64,000 nucleotides of DNA from the NCBI RefSeq assembly GCF_000415985.1, contig NZ_KE356561.1:2907731-2971730 (forward strand), written 5' to 3'. Every line of letters begins with the position of its first letter. The stretch's first letter is position 1. Source of the DNA: Haloquadratum walsbyi J07HQW2. GTDB taxonomy: Archaea > Halobacteriota > Halobacteria > Halobacteriales > Haloferacaceae. Under the pieces are notes generated by a model. It was given only the letters and a program-made list of their open reading frames with translations. It was not told the origin of the DNA and made no database searches. Shown here in pieces: positions 1-9,352 of the stretch. Made by a program: the position numbers and the translations under genes.

Positions 1-125
1 CGATACTTCTCCAACGAGACCCGGACACGCTGACTGATGGAAGCCTACAGGCAACGATCGGAACAAGTGTCCTTCTTGTTGTCGTCGTACTTGTGATTGC
101 CTTTGTCGGAACAATGTCCATGTGA
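1..125 (+). CDS. C-terminal end of a membrane protein (partial)
   Basis: An open frame enters from the left edge (first full codon at base 3) and stops at TGA 123-125. The 40 visible residues include a run of about 18 hydrophobic residues (TSVLLVVVLVIAFVGTM), a good single transmembrane segment close to the C terminus. The piece before it is polar (RDPDTLTDGS). No family can be named from so little; it is the end of an integral or tail-anchored membrane protein. The DNA after the stop is AT-rich and leads into a TnpB element. Confidence 0.6.
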   Translation, partial: ILLQRDPDTLTDGSLQATIGTSVLLVVVVLVIAFVGTMSM

Positions 126-254
126 TTATTGGTCACGTTCCGCTCTCACAGTCAAGCTGAGTTGATGTTGACCGATTTATTTCCTTTCTCGAAAAGATGA
201 ATCGACAATAAGACGAGCAAATACAGAATACAGATACCACAAAGATAGGAGTCA

Positions 255-1705
255 GTTACCCACGACTGAAGTCGTGGGCTTGTCAGTGGACGGAGGCGGT
301 GTAATCGCCGTTCAGGTTCAGCGTCCCTGACGGTAGCGCACACTGACAGGGTGCGCCTCCGCTCGAAGACTTCTGCCCCGAGCGGAGACGTTTCAACAAT
401 TTCCGAGCGATGTTCTTGCTCGCGTTATAATCCGCGTTCAACTCGTCCTCACACTTCTGGCACACGAACTGGTGTTTCGACCGCCGATTCGAGTCATCTG
501 TCAAGCCACATGACGAACACCGTTGACTCGTGTACGCAGGATTCACCTGCGTCACCTCGGGACCGAACATCTCGGCTTTGTACTCGACGTACTGGTACAG
601 GCGGCGGAACGCCCATGCGTGGAATCGCTTTGCACCAGCCATCCGGTCACGAATCCCAGTCAAGTTCTCGAATGCGACGTGTGTACAGCCGTGGTCGCGG
701 GCCTCTTCGAGAATATGGTTCGAGGCACGGTGGAGCTCATCCTGCATCCAGCTGTGTTCGTGGTCTTGCATCGACTGAATTGATAACTGTGCCGACCGTG
801 TGCCTGTCTGTTGCATCGACCCGCGAGTCTTCTCGAACTCTCGGCGTCGGTGGTTCATCTCGTCGGCGTTCCCGATGAACGTGCCTGTGGAAGTTACAGC
901 GAGCGAGCCGTCCACGTTCAGGTCAACACCAAGGACTGTTCTGTGCTTGGTATCGGAAGAAGGAGTCGTGGAGTGCTCGTGCTCGTGCCCTTGCTCGTGC
1001 TCTTGCTCCCGTGGTTCGGCGCATCCGTGCGTGGAGGTAGAACGACTCTGTGGGGCGATCGTACTGCACCGTGGACATACGGAACTCGTAGTCCTCGTTC
1101 AGCAGGTACTCACCAATCGGCGCTCCCTCTGAGTCGGTGGGAATCACGTAGTCACACTCGACCCGACCCGACCCGACGGTTCACTGTCGAAAGGGAAACG
1201 TGGTCACGGTGGAACGTCGCTGAACGCTTGTCGTAGACAACGCTCCACGCATCGAAGTGCGGTTAACTCGTGTTGTCGCCTTTCTTGAGTCGGGCGATAC
1301 CGCTTTTGATGGTCTCGATAGCACGCCGAATCCCTTTCTGGACGAGGTTTGCAGTCAACTCTGTCTCGTTTCGGAGTTGGTCGTAGAGGGTGTTCTCGGC
1401 CTTCTGTTTCGAGGTCACGCAGTAGTCGTTCGGGTGTCTCCAAGCCCACTCGCACAGTGGAGAACTGATTTTTAGTCTGATGGAGGTCGTCACACCGCTC
1501 GTCGGGCACGTTGAGTTTGACTTTGACGGTGCGAATCACGTCCTCCATCCGTGTTTCACATGTACATCCTGAATTGGCTCTTTATAGATCATACGATTGG
1601 CGTGGGGGAGGGGAGTCAGACTGCTATCGCTCGTGGGTTGTTTCGGGGGTTGTCGGATTCCTCCCACGAGTAAAGTCGTGGGCTTCCTCCTTGCATCTGT
1701 GTGAG
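255..1705 (-). mobile_element. IS200/IS605-superfamily (IS1341-type) element, TnpB only, decayed
   Basis: The element reads on the minus strand. Its right end (downstream of tnpB) is a perfect 8-bp hairpin, CCCACGAC-TGAA-GTCGTGGG at 259-278. Its left end (upstream of tnpB) is CCCACGA-loop-TCGTGGG at 1663-1682 inside the context GTCGGATTCCTCC. The same left-end sequence recurs, inverted, at 63216-63260 before another tnpB, and alone near 25612-25668. Subterminal hairpins and no inverted repeats are the hallmark of this superfamily. There is no tnpA, so it would have needed a TnpA in trans. Exact cleavage points were not determined. Confidence 0.8.
283..1548 (-). pseudogene. tnpB: tnpB, RNA-guided nuclease/transposon protein, frameshifted
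   Basis: TnpB is the RNA-guided DNA nuclease of IS200/IS605-type elements and an ancestor of Cas12. Pieces in different minus-strand frames line up as one protein: an N-terminal part (from 1548, continuing in the frame around 1493-1263), a middle part (1147-923) and a C-terminal part (915-283). The C-terminal part holds the RuvC-like region: a VDLNVDG strand with the first Asp, FENLTGI with the Glu, a zinc ribbon CSSCG...CQKC, and ADYNASKN with the last Asp. At least three frame breaks are needed to join the parts, so no full protein is made. The middle part contains an Ala-Arg repeat (ARARARARARA) encoded by a GCTCGT-type hexamer tract at about 975-1010. Confidence 0.85.
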
Positions 1706-1775
1706 ATTTTATCATAGAAAAATAAATAATACTGTTTTTGCTTGTGAAGAGACAACAATGTGAATCTGAAGTCAT

Positions 1776-2954
1776 TCATTCCGTGGTTTCTTTCTGATCA
1801 CTACTGAATTTCTCAACGAGTTTATCTGCGATGGTCGCACCAAGAGCTTGTTTTGAATCATCAACCACTGTTGTCGAATCATCAATGACAATTGCACGCG
1901 TCTCAGCAGCACCCATCACCGAGGCATCGTTTGCGACGACGAAAGAAAGGGTAACTCGATCACGAAGGCTCTCTGCGATAGCAATCATTGATTCCTCATC
2001 ACCCGATGTCTCAGCTTTAAATCCGACCATCGGGAGATCCGGGTACGCATCCCGTACCGCGTCGAGAAGTTTTTCTGTTGGTTCTAACTCAAGTGTTCGT
2101 GGCTTGCCCGATCGAAGCTTTTCTGAGGCAGTATCAACAGTATAATCACTGATCGCAGCTGCGGAAATAAACATATCAGCTCCGGTATCAAGTGTTTTAA
2201 ATACCGCAGATCGCATCTCTGCGATTGACTCAACTGACCGTGTTTGTGCATAATGAACATCATTTCCAGTATGAATAAGTGTGACCTCAGCTCCACGTAT
2301 GTGACATTCGCGTGCAACAGCTCGACCTGTCCGTCCTGAAGACCTATTTGTAAGTACTCGAATAGGATCGATTGACTCTGCGGTTGCACCTGCGGTCACC
2401 ACAATATGCTGCCCACCGAGTGGTTGTGACCCCGCAGCGCTTGCTACTGCGGTAACAATGGCATCTTCTGTTGCAATCTTTGCTTTTTGCTCCTCAATAC
2501 GTGGAGAAACAAACGTTACACCCCACGATTCAACAGTCTCAATCGCATCAAGCACTCCTGGGTGATCATACATCGGCTCATGCATCGCAGGAGCAATGAT
2601 GACTGGAACGTCCGCACCAAGTGCTGTTGTCGCACATGTCGTTACTGGAGTGTCATCGACTGCCGTAGCGATCTTTCCAACCGTGTTTGCTGTTGCTGGG
2701 GCAAGTAATAAGACATCAGCCCATCCAGACCGACCGCACATCTCAACATGTTCGACTTGACCGGTTATTTCCGTCACGACTGGATTTTCAGTTGCGAACT
2801 CGACAGCCCACGGATGGATGATGCCCTGTGCGCTTTCTGTCATCACTCCACGAACAGTCGCACCCTGTCGACGTAACTCATGGGCGAGTTCAACCACCTT
2901 GACAGCGGCTATGCTACCCGAAACACCCAATGCGACGTTAACACCGTTCAGCAT
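1776..2954 (-). CDS. coaBC: Bifunctional phosphopantothenoylcysteine decarboxylase/phosphopantothenate-cysteine ligase
   Basis: CoaBC carries out two steps of coenzyme A synthesis: CTP-dependent joining of cysteine to 4'-phosphopantothenate, then FMN-dependent decarboxylation. The N-terminal flavoprotein half shows GVSGSIAA at its start, APATANTVGK (about residues 85-95) and PAMHEPMY (the PxMNxxMW motif variant). The CoaB half begins near residue 185 with TAGATAESIDPIRVLTNRSSG, the typical ligase signature. The ATG at 2954 (MLNGVNVALGV) is preferred over the upstream start at 3005, because the flavoprotein fold normally starts right at this strand. Length about 392 residues is normal. It stands alone, with a TnpB element close downstream. 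Confidence 0.93.
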   Translation of the reverse strand: MLNGVNVALGVSGSIAAVKVVELAHELRRQGATVRGVMTESAQGIIHPWAVEFATENPVVTEITGQVEHVEMCGRSGWADVLLLAPATANTVGKIATAVDDTPVTTCATTALGADVPVIIAPAMHEPMYDHPGVLDAIETVESWGVTFVSPRIEEQKAKIATEDAIVTAVASAAGSQPLGGQHIVVTAGATAESIDPIRVLTNRSSGRTGRAVARECHIRGAEVTLIHTGNDVHYAQTRSVESIAEMRSAVFKTLDTGADMFISAAAISDYTVDTASEKLRSGKPRTLELEPTEKLLDAVRDAYPDLPMVGFKAETSGDEESMIAIAESLRDRVTLSFVVANDASVMGAAETRAIVIDDSTTVVDDSKQALGATIADKLVEKFSSDQKETTE

Positions 2955-3142
2955 TATTATAACATTTGACAGGCGTCGGCTAAAGCCCACGGTGTCAACC
3001 CACACAGGATCAGAGGAATATGTCTTACTTTAATTACAAGATGATACTATAGTTAATTCGAGGTTCCCCTATCGTTGCTTACTTTCATACCATACTATCC
3101 AGCATAACACTCATTTTGTTTCGGTAAAAGCCATGAACTACT

Positions 3143-3703
3143 GTGGATGAACTCACTGTTAGCACTATTGTGTATCGCCCTCCGAATGAAATATATGATT
3201 TTCTTATCAAATTCCAACGATATGCTGCATACTCAGATCACCTTCGAGAGGTCACTGAACGGTCAAAGTCTGCGAGAGCTCATAGTTCCAAGACAGAAAA
3301 TACACAATATGGACTAAAATTCGCATGGTGGAAACTAACGTACACCGTCGAATCAGAGGTGACGAATACCGATAGGCCGCACAGCATTGAGTGGCGTATC
3401 ATTGAAAATCTCAGTGCTCATGGTAGATGGCGACTTAGAGAGATAGAAGGCGATTCACTCCCCGTCACTGCCCCAGAAACGGCTGATAAAGCCACCCGCG
3501 TCATATTTGAAGCAACATATGATCCTGATTCAGCAAATAAAGGCAGTATCAGTCTTCCACGATTTATTCCATTTGGACGGGTAATTGATCGACTTGAGCC
3601 TGCAATACAGAGGGAAGCAGAGGATACGGTTGAGCGTGTTGTGGCAGATATTGAGGGTCGCAAAAGACCGGTTGAACTCACGGTTGAACACCACTCAACA
3701 TGA
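3143..3703 (+). CDS. SRPBCC/polyketide-cyclase-like ligand-binding protein
   Basis: A 186-residue soluble protein starting at GTG 3143 (VDELTVSTIVYRPPNEIYDF). The start and layout fit the SRPBCC (START/Bet v1-like) fold: an N-terminal beta strand ending in PPNEIYDFL, a middle with KLTYTVESEV and HSIEWRIIEN strands, and a long amphipathic C-terminal helix (REAEDTVERVVADIEG). Haloarchaea carry many such proteins; a ligand or reaction cannot be read from the sequence. It has its own AT-rich upstream region and no operon partner. Confidence 0.75.
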   Translation: MDELTVSTIVYRPPNEIYDFLIKFQRYAAYSDHLREVTERSKSARAHSSKTENTQYGLKFAWWKLTYTVESEVTNTDRPHSIEWRIIENLSAHGRWRLREIEGDSLPVTAPETADKATRVIFEATYDPDSANKGSISLPRFIPFGRVIDRLEPAIQREAEDTVERVVADIEGRKRPVELTVEHHST

Positions 3704-4033
3704 ATATTCGCTGTACGCACAATATTAGTGTCTCAAGTATGTATATTATATACAGTAGCTATAACTCCACATTTGGCTATTCTACATGACAGCTTATGAT
3801 ATATGATCAGTAATACTGATCTCAATGAACAACAGTATCACGGGGTAAATGATATAATAATGAGACAGTCTACAGCTATCTGGATATTACTTTTTGAAGC
3901 GTACCTCTAGTTATACTTCGATATGTTATGCAATATAGATAATGCGAAAGAAAAAAACCGCCAGGTCGGACATACTGTGAGAGAGCATAATGAGAATCCA
4001 AACCCGACATAATCATCAGATTGAGAGCGTTTT
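3704..4033. other. AT-rich intergenic region before trkA
   Basis: About 330 bp between the SRPBCC gene and trkA. It is very AT-rich with several TATA-like stretches (for example near 3735-3755). It presumably holds the trkA promoter, but no single box stands out. I see no small gene or RNA here. Confidence 0.5.
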
Positions 4034-5371
4034 ATGGATGTAATTATCGTCGGTGCAGGGCAAGTTGGATCGAGCATTGCTGCTGATCTCGCACCATCAC
4101 ACGATGTTATTGTTGTCGATAGCGATGCCAGCCGCGTCGAGGATCTAAATTATTCACTGGATGTGCTTGGAACAGTCGGCGATGGGACCTCTATGAACAC
4201 ACTTGAAGACGCAGGCATTGAGGAAGCAGATATGGTTATCGCCTCGACTGATAACGATGAGACAAACATCGTTATTTGCTCGACGGTAAGAGCGGTCGCA
4301 GATGCGTTCACAATCGCTCGGGTCAAAGATACTGAGTACCTCCGGACATGGCAACGTTCCGATCGTGCGTTCGGTGTTGATTTTATGGTCTGTACGAACC
4401 TTCTCACCGCAGAATCAATCGCTCGTATGATTGGACTTCCTGCTGCTCGTGATGTTGATCCATTCGCGAACGGTGAGGTACAGATGGCAGAATTCGAACT
4501 TAGCGAGACAAGCCCAATCGCTGGACAAACAATTGCATCAGCTGACCGGTTTGAATCACTGACATTTGCATCAATTTTGCGTGATGGCACTGTGGAGATG
4601 CCGCGTGGTGAAACAACACTTCATCCAACAGACCGCGTCGTTGTCATTGGCTCACCTGATAGTGTACAAGAGTTCGCTGACACTGTTGATCCTGAGGAGA
4701 CAGAAGCGGATCCCGAGGAGGCTGTTGTTATTGGTGGATCAAGGATAGGATACCACGTTGCTCGATTACTTGAGTCACAGGGCATCACTCCCCGAGTCAT
4801 CGAACAAGGAGATGATCGTGCCCGTGAACTTGCAGAGAAACTCCCTGCGTCTATTGTGATGCAGTCTGACCCAACCGATATCGAGTTTCTTGAACGCGAG
4901 CGACTTGGTGATGCAGATGTCGTCGTGACCGTACTTGATTCTGATGAACGAAACCTACTTGTCTCACTGTTAGCTTCGTTGATGGGCGTTGAGCGAACGA
5001 TTGCGGTGATCAATACAACTGAGTATGTTGATCTTTTTGAGACAGTTGGTGTTGACGTTGGGATCAGTCCACGTGAGGTGGTCGCCGAAGAAATCACACA
5101 GTTTACCCGTGAAGGCGATGCTGAGAATGTTGCACTCATTGAATCTGATAAAGCTGAAGTGCTTGAAATTGAGATTGATGCAGACAGCATACTTGTTGAT
5201 CGCCCAATTCGTGATGCGATTAATGACCTTCCTGATGGGGTTGTTATCGGTGCAATAACTCGTGATGACGAATTCATTACTCCGCGTGGTGATACCGTGA
5301 TTACAGTTGATGACCACGTCGTCATCTTTGTTGATACTGATGTGGTTGATGAAGCAGCACCAAAGCTCTAA
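4034..5371 (+). CDS. trkA: Trk potassium uptake regulatory subunit TrkA
   Basis: TrkA is the cytoplasmic NAD(H)-binding gating subunit of the Trk/Ktr potassium transporter. The 445 residues hold two RCK modules. The first opens with a Rossmann strand DVIIVGAGQVGSSIA and an Asp at the end of beta-2 (VVDSD), followed by an RCK_C domain to about residue 215. The second opens with AVVIGGSRIGYHVA (about residue 231) and ends with a second RCK_C domain. The tandem gene trkH follows after about 215 bp, as expected for a K+ uptake pair. Potassium uptake is central to the salt-in strategy of haloarchaea. Confidence 0.93.
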   Translation: MDVIIVGAGQVGSSIAADLAPSHDVIVVDSDASRVEDLNYSLDVLGTVGDGTSMNTLEDAGIEEADMVIASTDNDETNIVICSTVRAVADAFTIARVKDTEYLRTWQRSDRAFGVDFMVCTNLLTAESIARMIGLPAARDVDPFANGEVQMAEFELSETSPIAGQTIASADRFESLTFASILRDGTVEMPRGETTLHPTDRVVVIGSPDSVQEFADTVDPEETEADPEEAVVIGGSRIGYHVARLLESQGITPRVIEQGDDRARELAEKLPASIVMQSDPTDIEFLERERLGDADVVVTVLDSDERNLLVSLLASLMGVERTIAVINTTEYVDLFETVGVDVGISPREVVAEEITQFTREGDAENVALIESDKAEVLEIEIDADSILVDRPIRDAINDLPDGVVIGAITRDDEFITPRGDTVITVDDHVVIFVDTDVVDEAAPKL

Positions 5372-5588
5372 GACGATACATTTAATGACAGACATACACC
5401 AGTAAAATTAGATATTCATATTTGCTGTTACTATCTTTATTCCGTTGTCATCGGTTATGTATTATAGGTCAATCTGTTGGATCAGATGTCTAATTATTGG
5501 GTACAATAATCGTGTACTGCCAGATTTTATATCTCCTGATTATTTCGAAAGCACTACACGAGGTGCGTGAGAAGTACATACGCTCTTG

Positions 5589-7193
5589 ATGACAATCCGT
5601 GTCGATTATAATGCCAGTATCAGCCTTGTTGGGTCTGTATTAAAATACCTTACCGTCCCACTAATCATTCCACTGGTAGTTGCACTTTGGTACGGAGAGT
5701 CGGTTATCCCGTTTGTCGCTACGATGATACTCACAGGGACTGTTGGATTTATCCTTGATAGAAGAGAGTCCGATCCAGATATTCGACCACGTGAAGGGCT
5801 TCTGATGGTCGCATTAACATGGCTTGCAGTAACGATTGTTGGTGCAGTTCCATATCTTATCGAGGCACATGGAATCCCCTTTATTGCCCCTGCAATCCAC
5901 CCAGGCTCAACACTTGCAAACCCACTGAATGCACTGTTTGAAAGCATGAGTGGATTCACCACGACTGGGGCGACCGTGCTTGGTGATATCTCATTTTCTT
6001 CACACACCCGTTCGATTATGCTGTGGCGACAACTCACTCAGTGGCTTGGTGGAATGGGAATCGTTGTACTCGCAGTTGCAATCCTTCCGGAGTTATCAGT
6101 CGGGGGTGCGCAACTGATGGAAACAGAAGCGCCTGGTCCTGGTATTGAAAAACTAACCCCGCGAATCGCTGAAACAGCACGCGCACTTTGGGTTGCATAT
6201 TTAGGATTAACTGTTATTCAGGCAGGTCTTCTTTACGGACTTTTCTTAACCGGTCTTGATCCACAGATGACATTTTATAATGCCGTTTCACATGCACTGA
6301 CGACGATGCCGACCGGTGGATTCTCACCTGAGGCACGGAGTATTGAGGCATTCAGTGCAGCCGCACAATGGATTATCATTCCATTTATGATTGCTGCAGG
6401 AACTAACTTTGCGCTCTTCTGGCGCGCTATCACCGGTGACCCACGCCGACTACTCAGTGATTCAGAGTTTAAATTCTATATCGGTGTTCTTGCAACACTC
6501 ACTGCAGTATTAACCGGAATTTTGTTTTCGGCGCAAAGTATACTCATAACCTCACCTGCTGGTGGGACAGTTGATGCAGCATATCTTGAGATGTTACGCT
6601 CGACGGTCCCCGGACAATTTGAGCCTGCACTTCGGGATGGACTATTTCAGATCGCCTCTATTACTACAACAACTGGATACGCAAATGTTGATTTCAACGC
6701 ATGGCGAACACCTGCACAGTATCTTTTATTATTTGCGATGTTTATTGGTGGCTCCGCAGGGTCAACAGGTGGTGGAATTAAAATTGTTCGGTGGTACATT
6801 ATCCTAAAAACAGTTCGTCGGGAACTCTTCACCACTGCACATCCTGAGGCTATCCGACCGGTTCGACTCGGCGGAAAGCCACTTGACGAACGAGCAGTTC
6901 GAGGCATCTACGCATTCACATTATTATATATTATTACCTTCTTTATTGGAGCTGGATTGCTGGCATTTGACGCATTTCGAGTAGGTGCGGATGTGACTAC
7001 ATTAGAACTCCTCTCAGCAACCGCAGCGACGCTTGGCAATGTTGGTCCAGGATTCGGTTTTGTCGGACCAATGGGTAGTTATCTGTCGTTTTCACCTGCA
7101 AGCAAATCACTGATGATTATATTGATGTGGATCGGTCGTTTGGAGATACTTCCGGTTATCGTACTTTTAACGCCTGAGTATTGGCAACAATAA
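5589..7193 (+). CDS. trkH: Trk potassium uptake membrane subunit TrkH
   Basis: TrkH is the K+-translocating membrane subunit. The 534 residues show about ten hydrophobic segments and four pore-loop regions with the family's glycine filter: SGFTTTGATV, TTMPTGGFSP, TTTTGYANVD and LGNVGPGFG. The conserved GGSAGSTGGGIKIVR stretch (about residue 395-410) lies before the third repeat. ATG 5589 is preferred over the TTG directly before it. It lies downstream of trkA on the same strand; the 217-bp gap is AT-rich and may carry its own promoter. Confidence 0.93.
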   Translation: MTIRVDYNASISLVGSVLKYLTVPLIIPLVVALWYGESVIPFVATMILTGTVGFILDRRESDPDIRPREGLLMVALTWLAVTIVGAVPYLIEAHGIPFIAPAIHPGSTLANPLNALFESMSGFTTTGATVLGDISFSSHTRSIMLWRQLTQWLGGMGIVVLAVAILPELSVGGAQLMETEAPGPGIEKLTPRIAETARALWVAYLGLTVIQAGLLYGLFLTGLDPQMTFYNAVSHALTTMPTGGFSPEARSIEAFSAAAQWIIIPFMIAAGTNFALFWRAITGDPRRLLSDSEFKFYIGVLATLTAVLTGILFSAQSILITSPAGGTVDAAYLEMLRSTVPGQFEPALRDGLFQIASITTTTGYANVDFNAWRTPAQYLLLFAMFIGGSAGSTGGGIKIVRWYIILKTVRRELFTTAHPEAIRPVRLGGKPLDERAVRGIYAFTLLYIITFFIGAGLLAFDAFRVGADVTTLELLSATAATLGNVGPGFGFVGPMGSYLSFSPASKSLMIILMWIGRLEILPVIVLLTPEYWQQ

Positions 7194-7279
7194 CGACAAC
7201 GGTGACGACACTATTTTTTGTAATATTTAGTCGCTAAAATCAACGTATCAACCTCCAATAACATATGATATGTGTTATA

Positions 7280-8713
7280 TCATTCAACAGCCGCAGCCGC
7301 TTGGATGATTAACTCTTCACCAAATGCGGGACCAATCACCTGAAGTCCTACTGGAAGTCCATCAACCTCTCCTGCTGGCACTGAGACCGCGGGAAGATTG
7401 GCAAGGTTAACCGGGACAGTGTTCGCATCCATTAAATATAATTTAAGCGGGTCATCAATGCTCTCACCAATCGCAGGTGGAAGCACCGGCATCGTGGGCG
7501 TCGCCAAGACATCAGCCGTCTCAAAGGCTGACTCAAAGTCCTGTTTTACCCACTCGCGTGCATCCTGCGCCTTTTCATAATATTTCTCATGATATCCAGC
7601 TGATAGCGCATATGTTCCTAAAAGGATTCGACGCTTGACTTCCTCACCAAAGCCAACATCTCGGACTGCGGCAAAGGCATCATTCCAGTTTCCGTCGTTC
7701 ACGTCGACATCTGTGACTATCTTATCGATATTCTCCTGACCAGACTCTCCATCTCCATCTCCATCTCCACCACCTGGTCCGTATCGAACTCCATCGAATC
7801 GTGCAAGATTTGACGATGCTTCTGACATCGCAATAACATAATACGCCTGCACTGCATGTTCAAGCGAATCAAGTGAGACTTCAACAATCTCAAGACCTTG
7901 TGATTCAAGCTCAGCAATCGCTTCGCGGAACGTCTCAACAACACGATCATCAGCATCATCAAGTAAGTCAGTTACAACACCAACTGTCATGCCGGAGACG
8001 TCTTGATCAACAGCTGCTGCATACGTTCTTGTTGTAGCTGGGTGTGATGCTTCTGATTCTGATTCTGATTCTGATTCTGACTGCAACGTATCGACACCAC
8101 TGATCGATATCTCACCACTGTCAAATCGTGTTGTTGCATCATGTGGGTCAGGACCTGCAATAACGTCGAGCAGCTCAGCCGCTTCCCGAACCGTTGGTGC
8201 GATTGGTCCAATCTGTTCAAGTGAGTTCGCATATGCGATGAGTCCGTATCGTGAGACGAGCCCATACGTTGGTTTGATTCCAACGACGCCACAGAATGCT
8301 GCCGGATTACGCACTGACCCGCCTGTATCAGAGCCAAGTGCAATATCTGCAGCACCACTAGCGACAGCAGCCGCAGATCCACCCGAAGACCCACCAGGAA
8401 CGTGACCGGTATCAACTGGATTTTTTGTTGGTCCATATGCAGATGTTTCAGTTGTTCCACCCATTCCAAATTCATCCATATTTGTTTTTCCAACGATCGT
8501 CGCCCCAGCTTGTTTCAGTCGTTCAACAACGGTTGCATCATATGGGGGAACATAGCTCGATAGCATTGCTGACCCACAGGTCGTCCGCACACCAGCAGTA
8601 CTGATATTGTCTTTTACCGCGACTGTCACGTCACCCAACGCGGGTTTGGCTTCCGTCTCAGATTCAACTTCTGGGTCGATTTCCTCGGCAGTGATGAACG
8701 CATTTAGATCCAT
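7280..8713 (-). CDS. gatA: Glutamyl-tRNA(Gln) amidotransferase subunit A
   Basis: GatA is the amidase subunit of the GatCAB enzyme, which converts Glu-tRNA(Gln) or Asp-tRNA(Asn) to the amide form. The Ser-cisSer-Lys triad is visible: Lys in VAVKDNIST (about residue 34), and the two serines in GGSSGGSAAAVASG and GSDTGGSVRNP (about residues 108-140). Two low-complexity insertions are unusual: an (SE)n run near residue 215 and GDGDGDGE near residue 320, both encoded by hexamer repeats. The gene starts two bases after the gatC stop (8716-8718), so the pair forms an operon. GatB is not in this window. A tRNA-Gln is at 47.2 kb. Confidence 0.95.
   Translation of the reverse strand: MDLNAFITAEEIDPEVESETEAKPALGDVTVAVKDNISTAGVRTTCGSAMLSSYVPPYDATVVERLKQAGATIVGKTNMDEFGMGGTTETSAYGPTKNPVDTGHVPGGSSGGSAAAVASGAADIALGSDTGGSVRNPAAFCGVVGIKPTYGLVSRYGLIAYANSLEQIGPIAPTVREAAELLDVIAGPDPHDATTRFDSGEISISGVDTLQSESESESESEASHPATTRTYAAAVDQDVSGMTVGVVTDLLDDADDRVVETFREAIAELESQGLEIVEVSLDSLEHAVQAYYVIAMSEASSNLARFDGVRYGPGGGDGDGDGESGQENIDKIVTDVDVNDGNWNDAFAAVRDVGFGEEVKRRILLGTYALSAGYHEKYYEKAQDAREWVKQDFESAFETADVLATPTMPVLPPAIGESIDDPLKLYLMDANTVPVNLANLPAVSVPAGEVDGLPVGLQVIGPAFGEELIIQAAAAVE
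7746..7770 (-). repeat. CCATCT hexamer tract inside gatA
   Basis: About four tandem copies of a 6-bp unit on the plus strand (TCCATC/CATCTC). On the coding strand they give alternating Gly-Asp (GDGDGDGE) in a loop of GatA between VRYG and the next conserved block. The tract keeps the frame. The whole insertion between VRYG and WNDAFA appears longer than is usual for GatA. Confidence 0.75.
8050..8082 (-). repeat. GATTCT hexamer tract inside gatA
   Basis: Five near-perfect tandem copies of TGATTC on the plus strand, encoding alternating Ser-Glu (SESESESESE) in GatA. The tract lies in a variable surface segment between SISGVDTLQ and ASHPATTRT. The frame is kept because the unit is 6 bp. Confidence 0.85.
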
Positions 8714-8715
8714 TA

Positions 8716-8994
8716 TTATGATACTCGTGGACCTTTGAATTGCCCATCTTCAGTCTCGGGAGCATTCTGAAGTGCTTCTGATTGATCCAGACTTTCCGTA
8801 ACCTCATCACTGCGCATCACATTAACAAGGTCCGGTTCATGCTCGACTGCCGGGACTTCATCAAGTGCATCAAAATATGCGAGTATATCTGCAAACTGTG
8901 TGCTGAAAGCGTCGATTTCCTCTTCAGTAAGGTCAACCCGTGCTAACTCTGCAACGTGTTCAACCTCATCTGTGTCGACGGCTGAGTCGCTCAT
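8716..8994 (-). CDS. gatC: Glutamyl-tRNA(Gln) amidotransferase subunit C
   Basis: A 92-residue protein (start MSDSAVDTDEVEHVAEL at 8994). The GatC signature is clear: VEHVAELARVDLTEEEID, then FADILAYFDALDEV and a conserved end (EDGQFKGPRV). GatC is the small wrapping subunit that joins GatA and GatB. The frame stays open upstream to 9096, but those residues (MRKRMLLDYNGRH...) do not fit the family. The stop lies two bases from the gatA start. Confidence 0.92.
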   Translation of the reverse strand: MSDSAVDTDEVEHVAELARVDLTEEEIDAFSTQFADILAYFDALDEVPAVEHEPDLVNVMRSDEVTESLDQSEALQNAPETEDGQFKGPRVS

Positions 8995-9352
8995 ATATCT
9001 GGGGTGCCGTGGATTAGGAGTAAGGGTTTCGATGCGTGCAAGAGTCAATATCGTCGTGTGTCGTCCATTGTAATCGAGCAGCATCCGCTTTCGCAATAAA
9101 AATATGTTAATGACTCACCTTGACAGGAACCGCCAAACTCGGAGAGCTGCACAGCTTAGTGTGTGCACTACCGGCTTCTTATTTGATGCCTACTCCTCAA
9201 GTGAACTACCCTGACCTACTCAGCCGTCTGCGACGGCTTCCTTGAGGACAGGGCTTTTTTTCTATGCTCTCGCATTCGACTGTCTGCTTCTACGCAGGGC
9301 AGTATCTGAAAGCAGTGCATCATGGTGATACTCGCCCTCAGAGATACCAGTC

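Noticed and set aside
4621..5325. Long minus-strand frame opposite trkA (234 codons)
   Set aside because: It is rich in Ser, Thr and Arg without motif, the usual mirror of an acidic haloarchaeal gene; trkA on the plus strand is certain.
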